This document shows positions 58,801 through 64,000 of a DNA stretch of 64,000 nt, in pieces. Each line of letters begins with the position of its first letter. Within the stretch, counting starts at the first letter, position 1. This DNA is from Cryptomeria japonica (Eukaryota > Streptophyta > Pinopsida > Cupressales > Cupressaceae). The position numbers were made by a program, and so were the translations under genes. The stretch spans positions 547,490,488-547,554,487 of the forward strand of contig NC_081412.1 in NCBI RefSeq assembly GCF_030272615.1, given 5' to 3'. Below the pieces are notes generated by a model. It made no database searches. It saw only the letters and a program-made list of their open reading frames with translations, and was not told the origin of the DNA.

Positions 58801-59121
58801 CCTTCTAAGCTAGAGTCAAAAGGTTTATTTGTGATCCCAATCATATCTTTCAAACATACTACAACATATCACTAGGTGGTTCCCACTTCAGATCTATCAT
58901 CTTAGGGTCCCACTTGATCCTCTTTAGTCAAGATCAACTTACCTCATCAAGAGATTTGTCATCTCTTTAGAAGCCACACCTTTCTTTAGATCACACTTAT
59001 CTTGCACTTACTCTTTTGGACATTGCAAGACAACCCTAGATTCATTCCATATCATATTCCTTTTGGTCCTCCATAGTCTTCACATTTTCTTCCATCCTTC
59101 ATTTGAGCCAAGATTTAGTTC
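55888..59121 (+). other. Probable 5' region (LTR/leader) of a Tat/Ogre-like element
   Basis: Lies upstream of a gypsy gag on the same strand. It includes AAATAAATATTTTATTTATTTAA runs (56290-56460) and a direct repeat (about 56832-57078 and 57141-57385). Each copy opens with GGAATGGTATCAG, which contains the PBS-like word TGGTATCAG. LTR edges are not defined. No gene. Confidence 0.4.
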
Positions 59122-60294
59122 ATGGTTGAAACCCGTTCACAAAGTTCTATAAGACAAGCCAGGGAATCTCTAAGAGCTCTCAACATGAGTGCCTATGAGT
59201 TTGATGGAGATGAATTTTACAACCCATTTGAGAATCACAGTAATATACCAAAAAATGATGATAAAAATGACAATGACAATGACAATGCATTCATTACCTC
59301 CACAGACATTGAAGAGACTATCATAGATCCAAGGTTCAATAGATTGGTTGAAGAAATCATGAGAAGAGATAGACTTGATACCTTTAAATTCATGGCACAA
59401 AGTACAAGTAGACTACCTCATGATTTTGATATATCACAAATTCTAGAGGAGGATCCTAATCAAGTGAATCAAACAAATGTAAATTGTAGAAGACATAATA
59501 GTGATAATAGGAGAGAACATTTCATGCTTGAGTCACCCTCGTCCTTATTTCAAAACCTAGAAGTTACCAAAACTCATACCCACACCAATTTTTCTATACT
59601 CTCATGAACAACTCCACAATCATCCTTTTCCATGGAGAAGAAATGCTAGCACGCATGCTCATTATAACACCCATGATCATACCAATGCATATAATTATAC
59701 TCAATGGAACATTCAAAATCATGACACAAGGAGGGCTCGTGTCAAATTTGGGGGCAAAACTAAAAGATCATTATTATGATACCTCTTATTCTACCAAGTA
59801 GTACATATGCTATCTACAACTATGTTCCTCCTCCATATGAACACATCTATACCCAATATCATCCATACATGCTCGGTGGCTTAGGCATGGGAGTAACTCA
59901 AAGAGAAAAGACACCACCTAAGAATGACTTCCAATAACAAATCAAGGATTTGCAAAAAACAAATGGTAGACATGAATGCACCAAAGCAAGAATACACAAT
60001 GAAAGACATATGTCCTTATCCATTTGATAGAAGTATTCCAATTCCTCCATTTCCTCCATATTTTGTGATACCAAAATTTGATAATTATAGAGGCAAGGGA
60101 GATCCCAAGGCACACATAAGAGAATTTTTCACAGCTTGCATTGAGGTAGCAAGAGAATAAACATACTTGATGAGGTTGTTCCCACAAAGTTTAGGTGGAC
60201 AAGCTATGGAATGGTTCTCCCAACTCCTACCTAGAATTAAGTCATGGAGTGATTTAGCAGAAGCTTTCATACAACACTTTTATTATAATATTGA
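59122..60294 (+). pseudogene. Tat/Ogre-like gag, truncated by copia insertion
   Basis: Starts M-V-E-T-R-S-Q-S at 59122, a classic Gag start. The first 161 codons are open; frameshifts and stops follow. The capsid core is clear at 60030-60290: F-V-I-P-K-F-D-N-Y-R-G-K-G-D-P-K-A-H-I-R-E-F, L-F-P-Q-S-L-G-G-Q-A-M-E-W-F-S-Q-L and W-S-D-L-A-E-A-F-I-Q-H-F. It is interrupted at 60295 by a copia LTR. It resembles the gag of the RT-less element but is a separate family (different N-terminus, plus strand). Confidence 0.8.
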
Positions 60295-61625
60295 TGTTGG
60301 ATATCATTGGCATATGATGAACCGGTATGTTGATATGATGATAATGTATGTTGTCATTGATGTCAATAAGTTTAAGTGAACTGGTATGAAGAGGTATGAG
60401 GAGATTCAATGAACCAGTGTCGGGGTTTCACTAAGTGTGATTATCGATTGGTAGTCTTAGCTCTATGGTTATAAGCTTGTCGATCCAGCTTGTGTGATGA
60501 ACTGATGATACTCTGTGATCGAGGTGCTACATCAGCTTTGAGTCCATAAAGGATTGAGGCATGAGAATATCGATCACGTTTGAAGTCTACCTCGAGAATG
60601 ATTATTCTTCTTAGTGGCATAAGAAGAAAACGTGATGGGTTACTGATTCCCATGAGCAGTGATGAATGAACGATGCAGATTGACTTGTGATTTGTTTGAA
60701 ATTGTAAATGCTCTATGCAATATGTTTGGACGGTCAGGATGAGACTGCCTGTGTTGTAAACCTAAGATGTTTAGGGTTTATGCCACCGACCTTTCTGTTA
60801 CCTATAAGGTCAATGATGTTTGTATTGAAAAGTTGTTGGCAAATGTTGTGTGTGTATCCGAGTGAAGAGATACTTGATACTTGCCAGACCAGTAAAGAGG
60901 GAAACTACAGAGTGTGATTGCGGAGTAGAGGATACGAAAAGGATCATAGATTTACCTATTGTCTTTTAACCATTGCAACAGTTGGAAAATCCCTTTACCG
61001 GGTAGCTTTAACAGGCTTATTATAAAACCTGTAACCAGGTGACTCAAGATCATTGAGTTCTTTAAATCCTCTAGCGAGGTAACCTTTAACAAGGTATATA
61101 GCCATCCCTTAATCGGGTGATCTCTAATAGGATCGATTCCTAACAGAACCTTATTGTAAAGTCTTTAACTGGACTAGGCTCCTAAAAGGGAGAGCTTCAA
61201 AAGAGTTCAAAACAAGCTTGTGGGTATTCATTCCCACCATGGTTTTTCCCATTTGGGTTTTCACGCAAAAAAAATCTATGTCATGTGTTATGCATTTTTC
61301 ATGTGATGTTTATGAAGTATTTGGTTAAAAGATCATGCATGCAGAGTTAATAGGTTATGGTATTACTAGCATACCATATGCATATGTTTATGGGTGAAAG
61401 TTGATGTTGTACATTGATCGTATTTGAAGTATTCAGACTTTCAATTTATGGTGTCTGGTGTCTTACTATGTTTGACCAGTATTGCAATGGTTAAGTTCAT
61501 AAATGGTGATAACCAGTTGGTATTGATTTATCTAGATAAGTTGTTGAGAGTTTTTATCTATACTGATTCACCCCCCCCCCCTCTCTGTACCTATTCGAGT
61601 ATCTTTTGTTCATCATTATTCATCA
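60295..61625 (+). repeat. 5' LTR of the copia element
   Basis: Begins TGTTGGATATC and ends TTCATCA just before the PBS; about 1,331 bp. It contains the ACCGGG/ACCAGG/CTTTAAC repeated phrases (60960-61180), the GGTTTTTCCC-GGGTTTTCACGC motif (61240-61266), and a C13 run (61569-61581). No second LTR is in the window. Confidence 0.85.
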
Positions 61626-61627
61626 AT

Positions 61628-61639
61628 TGGTATCAGAGT
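61628..61639 (+). promoter_or_regulatory. Primer binding site of the copia element
   Basis: TGGTATCAGAGT two bases after the LTR, matching the initiator-Met tRNA PBS except at the last base. Confidence 0.9.
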
Positions 61640-61696
61640 GCCTCCAGGTCCTCAGTGATATAAGCCTAACAGCTTGAGGTAAAAGATCCTACTGTA

Positions 61697-62820
61697 ATGA
61701 TGAAGAGGGAAGGTCCTAAGTTCAATAGAGATAACTTCAAAATATGGAAGGATAGAATGAAGATTTACATCAAGAGTATGGGTGCTCAACACTGGAACTA
61801 TATTGAGAATGATTTTGTGACTCCCACTGGCACTCTGACTGATGATCAGAAGAGAGAAATCCAGGAAAATGGGAAAGTTATGGAAGCTCTTATCAACGGC
61901 CTGTCAGATATTGAGTTTATTGATTTTCAAGACAAAGACACTCCTAAGGAGGTATGGAAAGCACTGGAAACCATTTATGGTGGTGATGAGCATGTAAAGC
62001 AAGCTAAGGAAGAGAACCTTAGAGGAAAATTTGAAGACATGAGGATGATTGAGGGTGAGACCATTTAGCAGTATGGTATTAGGACTAAGACAGTAGTTGG
62101 TGATATCAAAAGCGTTGGTGGAATGATTGAAAATACGATTTTTGTTAGTAAAGTTCTTAGATCAATGTTACCAATCTATGCAATCAAAGTAGCAGCTATC
62201 CAGGAGCTAAGGTCTATTAATAAAACCAAGGTATCCTTAGACTCTATCATTGCAAAGTTAACTACAAATGAGTTGAATAGCTATGATGGTAGTGTTCAGA
62301 AGACTGAGTCGGCCTTTAAAGAATCTATTGTACCATCCAGAAAAGGAAAAGAAACTAGTACCAGCTATGAATCTAGACAATGCAAAGATATGGATAATGA
62401 AGAGATTCTAATGGAGTTCGTAGCCCTTCTTGCTAAAAGACTTCCAAAGGGAATTGGAGAGTATAGAGGTAAACTTCCTTTGAAATGTTTTTCCTACAAC
62501 AAGATAGGACATATAGTTGTTAATTATCATAACAATGACAATAAGGACAAACCAAAGAGGTTTAGAAAATATAAAGGAGGAAACAGAAGAAATTGCCTAG
62601 TTGTTGTGGATGAAGGTGTCACTAATGAAGAATCAGAGGATGAAGAAAATGAAGACATAGTGTTTGTAGCAATAAAGGAAGAAGTATCTGACAAGAAAGA
62701 TCTTGTCTCTCGCATTGACAATTCCAATGAGTGGATAATTGATAGTGGTTGTTCTCATCATATGACTAGTGACCGAAGAAAGTTTCTGTCTCTAGAGGAA
62801 TATGATGGAGGTGGGTGGGT
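61697..62820 (+). pseudogene. Copia gag and start of protease
   Basis: One frame with one internal TAG at 62066. Gag (UBN2-type) reads E-G-P-K-F-N-R-D-N-F-K-I-W-K-D-R-M, L-S-D-I-E-F-I-D-F and K-E-V-W-K-A-L-E-T-I-Y-G-G. The zinc knuckle is damaged: C-F-S-Y-N-K-I-G-H-I-V-V-N-Y-H, with both later Cys lost. Protease starts with E-W-I-I-D-S-G-C-S-H-H-M-T, the copia D-S-G-x-S-x-H active site, but is cut after E-E-Y-D-G-G at about 62806. Start chosen at the ATG 58 bp after the PBS, on typical copia wording. Confidence 0.9.
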
Positions 62821-64000
62821 GCAAGAAGTTGGGTCCCAATTCCGCGGAAGTCTGCGAGCAAAAAATTTTGTCACTAGAAATGAGTGCCCATTTTTTAAGA
62901 AACGGGCACGCATTTAGCTTTGGAGCCTTGACCCATAAAAATAAAATGGGTGCATATTTTGAAAAATGGGCACCCGTTTAGGATCAAAATGCCATAGAGA
63001 AATAGGTGCACTATTTTTAGAAATGGGCACATGTTTCTAAAAATGGGCACACATTTCTAAAAACATGTACCCATTTCTAAAAATGGGCACACATTTCTTA
63101 AAGTACTATAAATTTCAAAATGGGTGCCCGTTTTTTGAATTTTAAATAACGGGCACCCGTTTCATAAAAGATGGAGCGGGAAACACACCTATGCCTCGGT
63201 TTTGGCTTCGAGTTAGGCTTGGTGGGACCAAGCCTATGCTTGGACCTCCAAAAAAATGGCTAAGGCACTAGAATACCAAATTTCTGCCTTACCGTAATTT
63301 TTTGAAGGTCTTCCTGATCGTATTTTTTGATGAAACAAAAACCCATTAGAGTTCTCACTTTCCTAATTTCAAAAATGTAAATTTCATAGTGATATGATTA
63401 TTTTTACTATTTTTCCATTTTTTATTAATCAAAAGTGGTACCTAAATGTAAAATAGTGAGGTTTAGTAAAACTTTAATAAATTTTTCATTTTTAGGTTTT
63501 TTTGAAAATAAATTATATGACATCAATATACATACAATTATTTTGAAGATTAAAAACAAAATAAATTAAAAAATATGAATTTTTCATCAAATTATGGTGG
63601 TCGTACACGAGATGTTTTGAAAATGTACTTTATAGTCAATTAAAAATTAATTAAAAAAAATATATTCAATAAAAAAATAAGAAAAAATATTCTCATCAAT
63701 ATTTGGTGTATTAGGTATCTTTTCCCAGAAGGATTTGCAAAGATTCTTTTATTTGCATCAAAATATGGTGGTCGTACACATGTGTGGTATGGTCCTTCAA
63801 CAGGCATTTTGAAAAGGTGGTTTTTAAATATGCCTACTAAAAAGAAATTTCTACCATGTGGGTATTGAAATAAATTACATATTTGAAAATTAGACTCCGA
63901 GCACTACATTTTCTATTACTAAAGTTTTTCCAGATTCAAACTCTAAGTGCCTCAAATTTCGACATCAATCAACTAAAAAATTGAAAAATAATGAAATCAC
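62807..64000. other. Unidentified insertion with GGGCACCCGTTT repeats
   Basis: Begins abruptly within copia protease at about GGTGGGTGGGTGCAAG. 62880-63170 carries about eleven variants of AA(A/C)GGGCAC(A/C)C(A/G)TTT in both orientations. Further in, GGTGGTCGTACAC is repeated at about 63597 and 63768. The rest is AT-rich with no frame. Subterminal repeats next to an insertion edge suggest a DNA transposon end, but no terminus can be confirmed because the element runs off the window. Confidence 0.5.

Larger units (their letters stand above)
60295..62806 (+). mobile_element. Ty1/copia element, 5' part
   Basis: LTR (60295-61625), PBS, gag and the first residues of protease are present on the plus strand. 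The element is broken at about 62806 by another insertion and does not resume before the window ends. It lies inside the Tat-like gag. The LTR start TGTTGGA and iMet PBS agree with Ty1/copia. Confidence 0.85.

Overview
This window looks like a block of nested transposable elements from a large plant nuclear genome. A gymnosperm is my best guess, from the long (>1 kb) LTRs, old multi-level nesting, chromodomain Ty3/gypsy, RNase H-bearing LINE and long copia LTRs. The species cannot be fixed from sequence alone. I see no intact host gene, rRNA or tRNA gene. Almost every long reading frame is a transposon protein in some state of decay.

Layout. 1-2530: a GC-richer block of unknown origin, sprinkled with short CTATAGG/GCCCTA words. 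2540-6256: a hairpin-rich CATATGACCCC array, a (CT)n tract, a tRNA-derived SINE with an 18-bp target duplication, and the right arm of a DNA transposon. 6257-8762: part of a minus-strand Ty1/copia element (tandem zinc knuckles, coiled coil, PBS, LTR). 8763-15400: decayed sequence, including a 0.8-kb tandem duplication and a gypsy integrase relic. 15419-29511: a plus-strand LINE, split by a complete 7.9-kb LTR element (16275-24179) that has gag and a damaged protease but no reverse transcriptase.

29513-52934 is the most interesting part: one large DNA transposon. It has about 30-bp terminal inverted repeats (25 of 30 positions match by eye) and a probable 4-bp TTTA target duplication. It carries two divergent genes. 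The minus-strand gene is a ~950-codon DDE-type transposase-like frame. The plus-strand gene is an unknown multi-exon gene. The transposase frame is cut in two by a 10.5-kb chromovirus (39537-49995), which itself holds a 2.6-kb solo LTR. Removing the chromovirus and one target copy brings the two transposase pieces back into frame. The transposon also carries three satellite-like arrays (AT palindromes, a 359-bp satellite, and a fold-back CATATGACCCC array) and repeated GATATCCG boxes. The 2540-6256 locus is a second, partial copy of its right end. I suggest a relative of the Sola superfamily, from the 4-bp T-W-W-A target sites and the transposase motifs, but this is inference.

52936-64000: a plus-strand frame that resumes after the transposon and ends in an A-tract; a 302-bp x3 tandem repeat; a Tat/Ogre-like gag relic; a copia element (LTR, PBS, gag, start of protease) inserted in that gag; and an unknown insertion with GGGCACCCGTTT repeats that cuts the copia protease.

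Order of events from nesting: the LINE came before both the RT-less LTR element and the large DNA transposon. The transposon came before the chromovirus. The solo LTR entered the chromovirus last in that series.
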